64,000 nt of DNA from positions 124,001 through 188,000 of the forward strand of contig NZ_RIBS01000001.1 in the NCBI RefSeq assembly GCF_003719825.1. The letters are read 5' to 3'. Of this stretch, positions 36,975 through 45,646 are shown one piece after another (the first letter of the stretch is position 1; every line of letters starts with the position of its first letter). Source of the DNA: Montanilutibacter psychrotolerans. GTDB taxonomy: Bacteria > Pseudomonadota > Gammaproteobacteria > Xanthomonadales > Xanthomonadaceae. A program made the position numbers and the translations under genes. A model generated the notes under the pieces. It was not told the origin of the DNA. It was given only the letters and a program-made list of their open reading frames with translations, and made no database searches.

Positions 36975-38870
36975 ATGAATTTCTTCGAGCACCAGGCGGC
37001 AGCCCGGCGTCAGTCGGCGCGACTGATCGTGCTGTTCGGGCTGGCGGTGCTTGGCATCGTGCTGGCGGTCGATGCCGTGGTGGCGCTGGCCGGCGGCGGT
37101 ACCGGCGCAATCGCGTTGGCGAGCGTGGTCACGCTGGCGGTGATCGGTCTGGGGTCGCTGTACCGCGTTTCCAGCCTCGGCGCCGGTGGCGAACCGATCG
37201 CGCTGCAGATGGGAGGTGTTCCGGTCGCCGAGAACACCACCGACACCGACCTGCGACGGCTGCGCAACGTCGTGGAGGAGATCGCGATCGCCTCCGGCGT
37301 GCCGGTGCCGAAGATCTACGTGCTCGAGCACGAAGCGGCCATCAACGCGTTCGCCGCGGGCTACTCCACCTCCGACGCTGTGATCGCAGTGACGCGGGGC
37401 GCGCTCGAGCGACTCAACCGCGACGAGCTGCAGGGCGTGATCGCCCACGAGTTCAGCCACATCCTCAACGGCGACATGCGGCTCAACATCCGGCTGATCG
37501 GGGTGCTGTTCGGGATCCTCATGATCGGCCTGATCGGTCGGAAGATCCTCGAACACGGCCGCTTCGGCGGGCGCAATGGCAAGGGTGTCGGCGTGGTGCT
37601 GGTGGCCGCGCTGGTGGCGATGGTCATCGGCTACATCGGCCTGTTCTTCGGCCGCATGATCAAGGCCGGCGTCAGCCGCAGCCGCGAGCGGCTGGCCGAT
37701 TCCTCGGCGGTGCAGTTCACCCGCCAGACCGCGGGCCTTGCCGGTGCGCTGAAGAAGATCGGCGGTTTGAACGAGGGCTCCCGCCTCAATGAACGCGGCA
37801 ACGCCGAGGAAGTCAGCCACATGCTGTTCGGCGACGGCATCGGCTTTCACGGGCTGTTTGCCACCCACCCGCCGCTTTTGGAACGCATCCGTGCGCTTGA
37901 GCCGAGCTTTGGCGATGCGCAGTTGAAGACGCTGTCGCGGCAATGGCTGACCCAGCCGCCGCACGGCCTGGACGAGGATGCGCTGCTCGGTTTCGCACCC
38001 GCCTCGGCGCTGCCGTCAGCGAGCAGCGAGCACGACCTGACGCCGCCGATGGTGGTCGGCCAGGTCGCCCATCCGGGCGCGGACGACTATCGGCGTGCCG
38101 ACGCGATCATCGCGCGGGTGCCCGACGCGTTGCGCACGCTCGCCACCGGTCGCGAGACCGTGCAATCGCTGTTGCTGGCGCTGGTGCTCGATCGCGATGC
38201 CGGCGTCGCCGCACGGCAATGCATCGAGATTGCCGCGCGGCTGGGCGAGGACGTGGCACAACAGGCGCGTCGCCTGCACGAGAACGACCTGGCCAACCTG
38301 CACCCGAGCTTGCGCCTGCCGCTTTCGTCGATTGCGTTCCCGGTGCTGCGCCTGCGCCCGCGCCCGCAACTGGATCGCTTCATGGATGCCATCCAGGCCG
38401 CCGTCCAGGTTGACGGCAAGGTGTCGTTGTTCGAGTACTGCCTGGGCCGGCTCTTGACGGTGCAGGTGCGCGAGTCGCTCGACCCCGGGCGCCATGCCGG
38501 CCTTGGCCGACGTAAGCTTCACCAGGCGCGCGAGGCCGTCGCGACCCTGCTGGCGGTGGTGGCCGAAGCGGGCCATGCCGATCACGGGCAGGCCCGACGT
38601 GCCTACCTGGCCGGGTTGCAACGGGCGGTGCCGGGCGATCACATCGACTATGCGCCGCCGGCCTTGGGCGTGCGCGCGCTCGACACGGTGTGGCCGCAGC
38701 TGGATGCGCTCGACCCGATGGCCAAGCAACGGGTGGTGGAAGCGGTCACCGTGGCGGTCAGCCACGACGGACGGGTGAGCGTTTCCGAAGCCGAGCTGTT
38801 GCGCACGATCTGCGGGGTGCTGCATTGTCCGCTGCCGCCGGTCCTGGCGGCTCCACCTTCACGCGAGTAG
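36975..38870 (+). CDS. M48 family membrane metalloprotease with long C-terminal extension
   Basis: 631 aa. Membrane helices lie near residues 15-38 and 45-62. The zinc-protease motif HEFSH is at 158-162, followed by more hydrophobic helices and a likely third ligand Glu in SRERLAD. The protease part resembles HtpX and ends near residue 320. The remaining 300 residues are a helical region not found in HtpX, with two TerB-like segments (FMDAIQAAVQVDGKVSLFEY and AVTVAVSHDGRVSVSEAELL). It clusters with lemA and may take part in membrane protein quality control. It starts after a GGGAGAGATG context. Confidence 0.85.
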   Translation: MNFFEHQAAARRQSARLIVLFGLAVLGIVLAVDAVVALAGGGTGAIALASVVTLAVIGLGSLYRVSSLGAGGEPIALQMGGVPVAENTTDTDLRRLRNVVEEIAIASGVPVPKIYVLEHEAAINAFAAGYSTSDAVIAVTRGALERLNRDELQGVIAHEFSHILNGDMRLNIRLIGVLFGILMIGLIGRKILEHGRFGGRNGKGVGVVLVAALVAMVIGYIGLFFGRMIKAGVSRSRERLADSSAVQFTRQTAGLAGALKKIGGLNEGSRLNERGNAEEVSHMLFGDGIGFHGLFATHPPLLERIRALEPSFGDAQLKTLSRQWLTQPPHGLDEDALLGFAPASALPSASSEHDLTPPMVVGQVAHPGADDYRRADAIIARVPDALRTLATGRETVQSLLLALVLDRDAGVAARQCIEIAARLGEDVAQQARRLHENDLANLHPSLRLPLSSIAFPVLRLRPRPQLDRFMDAIQAAVQVDGKVSLFEYCLGRLLTVQVRESLDPGRHAGLGRRKLHQAREAVATLLAVVAEAGHADHGQARRAYLAGLQRAVPGDHIDYAPPALGVRALDTVWPQLDALDPMAKQRVVEAVTVAVSHDGRVSVSEAELLRTICGVLHCPLPPVLAAPPSRE

Positions 38871-38877
38871 TCCAAGA

Positions 38878-40536
38878 ATGAAGAACGGATTGCTGCGCCT
38901 GTGCGCGGCCGCACTCATGCTGATGTCGTGCATGAGTTCCTGCGTCGCCAATGAGCGGGACCGTGCTGTCCCCGCAGCAAAAGTTCGCACCAGCGAAATT
39001 CCCCCGGCCGGATTCGCGGGCGATGTGCTCACGCCCGAGCAGCAGGCCAAGTTGGTCGACGCAGCGCGAAACATCGAGGCGGATGAATCCCTGGAGTTGG
39101 CCGAATACGACCTGCTGCAGCTGCAGTCCGTTCACCCCCGCCATCCCGAGGTGCTTTACCAACTGGCACGTACCGAACAAAAGCTCGGCACATTTCCGTC
39201 GGGGGGCACGGATGAAGACCGCATCGCGCGGGCCGAAACATTGCTCGATCAGGTTCTGCTGGTGGACGAGGACCACGCTCGCGCCCGGATTCTGTACGGA
39301 TACCTGAAGTACCTGCGCAAGGACTACGGTGCGAGCCTGTCGATGCTGCAGCACGCCCAGCAACTGGGGTCGGAGGATCCGCAGCTGTACTTGAATCTCG
39401 GGCAGGTGCATGTCGACATGGCGCACGCCAAGCCGGAATTCACCGGCATTCGGCCCGAGGCCGCCCCGGCCAGGCGTGCGAGCCTGCAGCCGGCCATCGA
39501 GGCGTTCGAAAAGGGCATTCGTGGCCCGGTGGATACGCGGGTGGAATCGAGGATTGCGTTCCATCTAGGCAACCTCCACTCGACGCTTGAGGACTTCGAT
39601 CGAGCCGAGCAGTACTTCACGTGGGCCATCGGCGCGAGCGAAGGTTGGGACCAGTCCGTGATGCTGCATCTACGCGCCAGGCTCCGGCTGTATACCCGAC
39701 GCGATGTCGATGCCGCGCTGCGTGACGCCGAACGCGCGCGCGAGGTCGCCGACTTCGGTTTGCTGCGAAAATTCCATGCAATCGCACTGCTGGTGAAGGC
39801 CGGCACGCTGTGCGATCCGCGCTGCACGGCCAAGGCGACCCCCTACCTCGATGCGCTGAGGGCGACAGGGGTGGATCTGAGCGATCACGTGCGCGTGCTC
39901 GGCAGCCATCCGGCAACCTTTCCGGCACTGTTCGCGGCGAAGGAGGCGGGTCTGGTCCAGCGTACATCCGATCCCGCAATGAGCTCTGCGTTGGCCTGGG
40001 CGGTCATGACACAGGAGCCCGCGGTTATCGGGCGGCTCCTGGACATGGGCGTGAACCCCGACCTCTCCGACTCGAACATGGGCAATGCGCTGCACCAGGC
40101 GATCTTCACGCGCAATATTCCGATGGCAATGCTGCTGCTCGACTGCGGGGCGGACCCGACGGTGCCCTATCGCGATGGACGTTCGCCGCTCGCCATCGTC
40201 GAGGCGTCCGATGCCCCGGAGATGGCACCCCTGTTGGCGCGTTTGCGCGCGGATCCCCGGATCGCACGCAACCGGATCACCTTGAAGGTGAACCACTATT
40301 ACCGCCCGCTGTCCGGCATGAACATCGTGCTCGGCAAGGAGCCGCCGCCCGGCTCGCGGTTGACCTACGACGGAACCGAGTGCCCCATGGGCGACGCGAC
40401 CCATGTGTGCCTGGCGTTCCACGTCAACGTCCGCACGCCGACCGGGGGCCTTGAGCTGTGGCCCATTTTCGTCAAGGTTCCCAACGAGCGCCTCGTGGAG
40501 TTTTCGGCATCGCTGGAATTTCCCGTAGATGAGTGA
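38878..40536 (+). CDS. Exported TPR/ankyrin-repeat protein
   Basis: 552 aa starting eight bases after the M48 gene. The N-terminus (MKNGLLRLCAAALMLMSCMSSC) looks like a lipoprotein or ordinary signal peptide; the lipobox LMSC is imperfect. Residues about 60-300 contain TPR-like helical pairs (ALYQLARTEQKLG-type, YLNLGQVHVDMA, FHLGNLHSTLEDFDRAEQYF). Residues about 370-450 contain ankyrin-like repeats (ALHQAIFTRNIPMAMLLLDCGADPTVPYRDGRSPL). A C-terminal domain of about 90 aa is unknown. A scaffold on the periplasmic face is likely; no partner can be named. Confidence 0.75.
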   Translation: MKNGLLRLCAAALMLMSCMSSCVANERDRAVPAAKVRTSEIPPAGFAGDVLTPEQQAKLVDAARNIEADESLELAEYDLLQLQSVHPRHPEVLYQLARTEQKLGTFPSGGTDEDRIARAETLLDQVLLVDEDHARARILYGYLKYLRKDYGASLSMLQHAQQLGSEDPQLYLNLGQVHVDMAHAKPEFTGIRPEAAPARRASLQPAIEAFEKGIRGPVDTRVESRIAFHLGNLHSTLEDFDRAEQYFTWAIGASEGWDQSVMLHLRARLRLYTRRDVDAALRDAERAREVADFGLLRKFHAIALLVKAGTLCDPRCTAKATPYLDALRATGVDLSDHVRVLGSHPATFPALFAAKEAGLVQRTSDPAMSSALAWAVMTQEPAVIGRLLDMGVNPDLSDSNMGNALHQAIFTRNIPMAMLLLDCGADPTVPYRDGRSPLAIVEASDAPEMAPLLARLRADPRIARNRITLKVNHYYRPLSGMNIVLGKEPPPGSRLTYDGTECPMGDATHVCLAFHVNVRTPTGGLELWPIFVKVPNERLVEFSASLEFPVDE

Positions 40537-40562
40537 CCGGGACTAGATTCGAAGCACCGAGA

Positions 40563-42161
40563 TCAGAGCCGCCCGGCGATCAGGTCCGCTGCGCGCTCGG
40601 CGATCATCATCGTCGGCGCGTTGGTGTTTCCGCCGATCAGGCTTGGCATCACCGACGCGTCGATGACGCGTAGTCCCTCGACACCACGCACGCGCAGTTG
40701 CGGGTCCACCACGGAGGCTTCGTCGTTGCCCATCCGACAGGTGCCGACCGGGTGGTACACGGACTCGGCCTTGGCGCGGATGAACTCGACCAGCCCGTCG
40801 TCGTCCAGGTCGCTGCGCGCGGGGTAGATCGGCGCGCCGCGGTAGGCGTCGAAGGCCTTCTGTGCAAACAGCTCGCGCGACAGCTTCGCGCACTCCACCA
40901 TCATGCGCAGGTCGAAACCTTCGGCGTCGGAGAGGTAGTTCGCCTCGATGCGGGCCTTGTCGCCGGCGTTTCCGCTGACCAGCGACACACGACCGCGGCT
41001 GCGCGGGCGCAGGAAGCAGGCGTGCAGGGTGTAGCCGTCGCCCTCGAGCCGGTTGCGGCCGTGGTCATCGAGCATCGCCGGCACGAAATGCAGCTGGATG
41101 TCGGCGCGCTCGTCGGGTGCCAGGCGCGAGCGAACAAACGCACCGGCCTCGGCGATGTTGCTGCTGCCGCGACCGACATGGCCGCGCAGGAAGTAGTCGA
41201 ACGCCGTCTTGAGCTCGCTCGCGCGGTCGTAGCTAACGGGCTGCGTGGCGTGCTGCAGCGTGCAGATGTCGAGGTGGTCCTGCAGGTTCGCGCCGACCTG
41301 CGCGGCATCGTGGACGATGTCGATGCCGTGTCGGCGGAGTTGCTCCGCGGGGCCAACGCCCGACAACATCAGCAGCTGCGGTGAGTTGATCGCGCCGCCG
41401 CAGAGCAGCACCTCGCGCGCGGCCTGCTCGTGGAATGCCTTGCCGCCGACCGCATGGATCACGCCATTGGCGCGTGGTGCACCGGACGTGGGCGCAGCGA
41501 AGGTGATCCGGTTGACCTGCGCCCCGGTGATGACGCGCAGGTTGGCGCGCTCGCGCACCGGGTGCAGGTAGGCGACGGCGCTGGAGCAGCGTGCCCCGTT
41601 CTTCTGGGTGACCTGGTAGAGGCCGAAGCCTTGCTGCGTCGGGCCGTTGAAGTCGCGGTTGGCCTCGAACCCCGCCTGCGTGCCGGCCTCGATGAAGGCG
41701 TGCGACAGGGGGTTGCTGTAACGCAGGTCGGACACGCTGAGCGGGCCTTGGCCGCCGTGCAACTTGTCGCCGCCGCGGCCGTTATGTTCGCTGCGTTTGA
41801 AGTAGGGCAGCACCGCCGACCAACCCCAACCTTCGGCACCCTGTGCGACCCAGTCGTCGTAGTCGCCGACCACGCCGCGGATGTAGCACATCGCATTGAT
41901 CGAGCTGGAGCCGCCGAGCACCTTGCCGCGCGGCCACCACAGCGTGCGATGGTTGAGCTGCGGCTCGGGCGCGGTGTCGTAGTCCCAGTTGATCCCCTTC
42001 TTGCCCACCAGCTTGGCCAGTCCGGCGGGCATGTGGATGAGCGGGTGCCAGTCGCGCGGCCCGGCCTCCAGCAGCAGCACCTTGCAGTCGGGGTCTTCGG
42101 ACAGCCGGTTCGCGAGCACGCAACCGGCCGAACCGGCGCCAATGATGATGTAGTCGTACAA
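40563..42161 (-). CDS. GMC-family FAD oxidoreductase (choline/alcohol dehydrogenase-like)
   Basis: 532-aa flavoprotein. The FAD-binding GAGSAGCVLANRL lies at residues 8-20 and the GMC signature 1 region is RGKVLGGSSSINAM. The C-terminal active-site residues are His in VYHPVGTCRMG and Asn in GNTNAPTMM. It resembles BetA and AlkJ. No betB or betI neighbour is present, so choline is unlikely to be the main substrate; an alcohol or polyol is more plausible. The gene stands alone on the minus strand. Confidence 0.88.
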   Translation of the reverse strand: MYDYIIIGAGSAGCVLANRLSEDPDCKVLLLEAGPRDWHPLIHMPAGLAKLVGKKGINWDYDTAPEPQLNHRTLWWPRGKVLGGSSSINAMCYIRGVVGDYDDWVAQGAEGWGWSAVLPYFKRSEHNGRGGDKLHGGQGPLSVSDLRYSNPLSHAFIEAGTQAGFEANRDFNGPTQQGFGLYQVTQKNGARCSSAVAYLHPVRERANLRVITGAQVNRITFAAPTSGAPRANGVIHAVGGKAFHEQAAREVLLCGGAINSPQLLMLSGVGPAEQLRRHGIDIVHDAAQVGANLQDHLDICTLQHATQPVSYDRASELKTAFDYFLRGHVGRGSSNIAEAGAFVRSRLAPDERADIQLHFVPAMLDDHGRNRLEGDGYTLHACFLRPRSRGRVSLVSGNAGDKARIEANYLSDAEGFDLRMMVECAKLSRELFAQKAFDAYRGAPIYPARSDLDDDGLVEFIRAKAESVYHPVGTCRMGNDEASVVDPQLRVRGVEGLRVIDASVMPSLIGGNTNAPTMMIAERAADLIAGRL

Positions 42162-42236
42162 CGGGTGGTCCTGCTGCGGCAGCGAGGTGTCGACGCTAGG
42201 TCGCGGGACTAGAGCATATGCTCTCGATCCACCCTG

Positions 42237-43631
42237 ATGCCGATCGCGCTGGCGTCAACCGCGTCGCATCGGCTACCGTGCCGCCACTTCTCCTGGAGCA
42301 CGCCATTGGCCTCCGGCACCGTGGCAATTCCGCTCGACGAACGCCGCATCCGCGACGGGGAATGGCGCGCCGTGGCGCTGTCGTTCTTGTACTTCTTCTG
42401 CGTTCTTGCGGCGTACTACGTGGTGCGCCCCGTCCGCGACCAACTCAGCGCCGCGGTCGGGTCCACCCAGTTGCCGTGGTTCTATGCGGCCCTGTTCGTT
42501 GTCATGCTCGCGCTGACGCCGGTTTTCTCGGGGTTGGTGGCGCGCTTCCCGCGTCGGGTGGTGGTGCCGGTGGTGTACGGCTTCTTCATCGCCTGCCTGC
42601 TCGGCTTCGTGCCGCTGTTCACCCACCCGGTGTTGAGTCCGAAGGCGCTGGGTACGGTGTTCTTCGTGTGGATCAGCGTCTTCAATCTCTTCGTGGTGTC
42701 GGTGTTCTGGAGCTTCATGACCGACATCTGGGACCAGGCGCAGGCGCGCCGGCTGTTTCCGATCATCGCCCTGGGCGGCACCGCCGGCGCGGTGGCCGGG
42801 CCGACGTTGACGCGCTCACTGGTCGAGGTGATCGGCGTGGCGCCGTTGCTGATGGTGTCGGCGACGCTTCTGTTGGTCTCGCTGGCCTGCGTGGCTTGGC
42901 TGGGGCGCTGGGCGCGGGTGTACGGTTCGCGCCGCCATGAGGCCGGGCAGGAGACGGCGCTCGGTGGCGGAACGTGGGATGGCATCCGCCAGGTGTTCTC
43001 CGATCCGTTCATGCGCCTGATGGCGGCCATGATGCTGCTGGGCGACTGCATCGGCGGCATCAACTACGCGTTGATCATTGACTATTCCGGCAGCACGTTC
43101 CCCGACGCGATCTCGCGCACGCGCTTCGCTGCCGATCTCGACCTGGCCACCAATCTGCTGCAGGTCGCCGTGCAGCTGACCTTGACGCGCTGGCTGCTGG
43201 TGCGGCACGGCGCGGGGTGGGTGATCGTGACGTGGGCGGCGGTCAGCGCCGCGATGCTGCTGATCGTGGCCACGGTGGACGATCCGCATGCGCCGCTCAT
43301 CGGTGCGATGCCGTCGGTGGCCATCGCGTTGATCGTCAGTCGCGGCCTGGCGTATGGCATGCAGGGTCCGGCCCGCGAGAGTCTCTACACGGCGGTGCCG
43401 CGCAGCCTGCGTTACAAGGGCAAGAACGCGGTCGATACGGCGGTGTGGCGCTTCGGCGATCTGGCCACGGCCGTGTCGATGAACGCCCTGCGCGCAGTTG
43501 GCGTGGGCGTGGCCGGGTTGGCGGCGCTCAGCGCATTGGCCGCGGTGTTCTCGGGCACCGCGGGCTGGCGGCTTTGGCGACAGGTTTCTCCGAAGCCTTC
43601 GGCCGATGCCGCACCGGTGACAGAGAAATGA
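42237..43631 (+). CDS. MFS/ATP:ADP-antiporter-like membrane carrier
   Basis: Up to 464 aa with about 12 predicted membrane helices. VVRPVRDQLSAAVG in the first loop and the overall pattern (FWSFMTDIWDQAQARRLFPIIALGGTAGAVAGP) match the bacterial NTP/NDP-transporter-like MFS group found widely in free-living proteobacteria. The substrate is unknown. The start at 42237 is uncertain since the first 30 residues are not hydrophobic or conserved in look. The stop overlaps the start of the metallophosphoesterase gene (ATGA), so the two are coupled. Confidence 0.8.
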   Translation: MPIALASTASHRLPCRHFSWSTPLASGTVAIPLDERRIRDGEWRAVALSFLYFFCVLAAYYVVRPVRDQLSAAVGSTQLPWFYAALFVVMLALTPVFSGLVARFPRRVVVPVVYGFFIACLLGFVPLFTHPVLSPKALGTVFFVWISVFNLFVVSVFWSFMTDIWDQAQARRLFPIIALGGTAGAVAGPTLTRSLVEVIGVAPLLMVSATLLLVSLACVAWLGRWARVYGSRRHEAGQETALGGGTWDGIRQVFSDPFMRLMAAMMLLGDCIGGINYALIIDYSGSTFPDAISRTRFAADLDLATNLLQVAVQLTLTRWLLVRHGAGWVIVTWAAVSAAMLLIVATVDDPHAPLIGAMPSVAIALIVSRGLAYGMQGPARESLYTAVPRSLRYKGKNAVDTAVWRFGDLATAVSMNALRAVGVGVAGLAALSALAAVFSGTAGWRLWRQVSPKPSADAAPVTEK

Positions 43632-44533
43632 GCGGCGGCGTCGACGGCGGCGGAGCCGGTCTGCAATCGATCGCGGTGACGGCCTCCCGGCCGCGGCTCC
43701 GCCGATGGACTTCGTGGCTGTTCCGCGCGACCGTCCTGGCGGGCCTGGCCTGCGCCGCCTGGGGCTTCGTGATCGAACCGGGTCGGCTGGTCGAACGCGA
43801 CCACGAACTCGCGTTGCCCCAGTGGCACCCGTCCTGCGACGGCCTGCGCGTCGACGTGATCAGCGACACCCACACCGGCTCGCCACACAACGGCCTGGAC
43901 AACCTCGACCGCGTCGTGTCGCGGTTGATCGCCAGCGATGCGCCGATGGTGCTGATGGCCGGCGACTATGTGATCCACGAGGTCTTCCTCGGCACGTACG
44001 TCGATGCCGACACGATCGCCCGCCACCTGCGGCCGCTCACCGCGCGAAAGCCGGTGGTCGCGGTGCTGGGCAATCACGATTGGTGGAAGGACGGCGATCG
44101 GGTCCGGCGTGCGCTCGAGTCGGCCGGCGTGGTGGTGCTGGAGGACCAGGCACGCGCCTGGCAGTTCGGTGGATGCCGGTTCTGGATTGCCGGAATCGGC
44201 GACTACTGGGAAGCGCCGCACGACATCGGCAAGGCGTTTGCCGGAATCGACGACGGCGCACCGGTGCTGGCGCTGACCCACAATCCCGAGTTGTTCCCGG
44301 ACGTGCCCGCCCGCGCGTCGTTGCTGGTGGCCGGACACACGCACGGTGGACAGGTGGCGTTGCCGTTGCTGGGTCGGCTGGTGGTACCGGCCAGAAGCGA
44401 GTTTGCGATCGGCCACGTCGTCAGGAATGACCGCCACCTGTTCGTGACGCCAGGCATCGGCACCAGCATTCTGCCGGTGCGTTTCGGTGTGCCGCCCGAG
44501 ATATCGCGCCTGCGGCTTCGTTCGGCGCGTTGA
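43628..44533 (+). CDS. Membrane-anchored metallophosphoesterase
   Basis: 301 aa. One membrane helix near residues 35-52 is followed by a complete calcineurin-like phosphoesterase domain: D-x-H in VISDTHTG, GD in MAGDYV, GNHD in VLGNHDWW, His in LALTHNPE, and GHTH in VAGHTHGGQV. This matches the YaeI-type group, whose member in E. coli acts on lipid-linked or small phosphodiesters. It overlaps the upstream MFS-like gene by four bases, which suggests a shared process, still unknown. Confidence 0.88.
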   Translation: MSGGVDGGGAGLQSIAVTASRPRLRRWTSWLFRATVLAGLACAAWGFVIEPGRLVERDHELALPQWHPSCDGLRVDVISDTHTGSPHNGLDNLDRVVSRLIASDAPMVLMAGDYVIHEVFLGTYVDADTIARHLRPLTARKPVVAVLGNHDWWKDGDRVRRALESAGVVVLEDQARAWQFGGCRFWIAGIGDYWEAPHDIGKAFAGIDDGAPVLALTHNPELFPDVPARASLLVAGHTHGGQVALPLLGRLVVPARSEFAIGHVVRNDRHLFVTPGIGTSILPVRFGVPPEISRLRLRSAR

Positions 44534-44620
44534 GCCTGTCCGCGTGACCTGCGCCGGGCGACGGTTGTCGCCGTCGATGGTCGCGTGCACGATGCGGTCA
44601 CCTCCGCTGGGGATTCCGTC

Positions 44621-44974
44621 ATGCCGATGCTTGCCACCGTGCTGGTCTTGCTGGTTGCGGCGTTGCACCTGGGTTTCCTGGTGCTCGAGATGTTCCTGTG
44701 GACTCGGCCGTTGGGCCGGAGAATTTTTCGGCTGACGGCCGAGCGCGCCGAAATGTCGAAGGTACTCGCCGCCAACCAGGGCCTCTACAACGGCTTCCTG
44801 GCGGCCGGGCTGGCGTGGGCGGGGATCGACGCCAGGCAAGACGTCGCGCTGTTCTTCCTGGGGTGCGTGGTGGTTGCCGGGATCTACGGCGCGGCCACGA
44901 CCAATTGGCGGATCTTCGTCGCGCAGGCACTGCCGGCGTTGGCCGCGATCGCGGCGATCTGCCTGGTGCGGTGA
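44621..44974 (+). CDS. DUF1304 membrane protein
   Basis: 117 aa with four hydrophobic helices, starting at ATG 44621 with a GGGGA ribosome-binding site. MLATVLVLLVAALHLGF, LEMFLWTRPLGRRIF and NQGLYNGFLAAGL are characteristic of the DUF1304 family of small inner-membrane proteins. No function is established for it. An upstream in-frame ATG at 44585 would add a 12-residue hydrophilic tail and is less likely. Confidence 0.85.
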   Translation: MPMLATVLVLLVAALHLGFLVLEMFLWTRPLGRRIFRLTAERAEMSKVLAANQGLYNGFLAAGLAWAGIDARQDVALFFLGCVVVAGIYGAATTNWRIFVAQALPALAAIAAICLVR

Positions 44975-45044
44975 GCCCGGCCGTCGACGCCGTGCCGACG
45001 GCCCGGGTGCCGGGCGAGCGTGGTGCCAGGCGGTACAGCGCGCG

Positions 45045-45518
45045 TCAGTGCTTGCTGCGTGGCGATACCCACATCGCGATGCGCGCACGAAACACCGCCT
45101 CGCCACTGCGGTCGTTGACCACCACGGTGACCGGCAGGTCGTAGCCGGTGGCCGCCTCGACGACCGCGATGTCCGGCGTGGCCACACCGCACAGCGGACC
45201 GGTGGCCTTCTTGAGGTATTCCACGCTCATGCCCTTGGGGATCCAGCGCATCGAGGCGGGGATCGTCGCGTCGGTCATCACCCCGGCGGCGAGTTCGGCC
45301 AGGTTGCACAACGCGATCGCGTGCACGGTGCCGATGTGGTTGTGGACACGCCGGCGGTCGCGGATCGCGACCTCGCAGCGACCCGGTTCAAGACTGAGAA
45401 AACGTGGCGCGATGGTGGCGAAGTAGGGCGCCTTGAAGCACACCGCGCGCGCAAACAGCCAGCGGCCGCAGGGCCAGCGGGTCAGCCGACGGTAAAGGGA
45501 CAGGACGGACGTGGACAT
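45045..45518 (-). CDS. DUF4442 hotdog-fold protein (thioesterase-like)
   Basis: 157 aa with the single-hotdog pattern of the DUF4442/PaaI-like group: HNHIGTVHAIALCNLAELAAG is the long central helix region, preceded by a short N-terminal amphipathic part. Such proteins hydrolyse or bind acyl-CoA thioesters. It lies 128 bases downstream of the fadE stop on the same strand, which fits a role in fatty acyl-CoA metabolism (inference). Confidence 0.82.
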   Translation of the reverse strand: MSTSVLSLYRRLTRWPCGRWLFARAVCFKAPYFATIAPRFLSLEPGRCEVAIRDRRRVHNHIGTVHAIALCNLAELAAGVMTDATIPASMRWIPKGMSVEYLKKATGPLCGVATPDIAVVEAATGYDLPVTVVVNDRSGEAVFRARIAMWVSPRSKH

Positions 45519-45646
45519 TCGTGCTCCTGGTGGCGGGCGGTCCCGGGCCCGGGCCGCGCGAAGGTGGTCGATGCGTGTGCGTTTCGGTGTTCAGAAATGG
45601 CGACGGCGGGACTGGCCCGCCGTCGCTGGTCCTACTCGCGCCGGCG

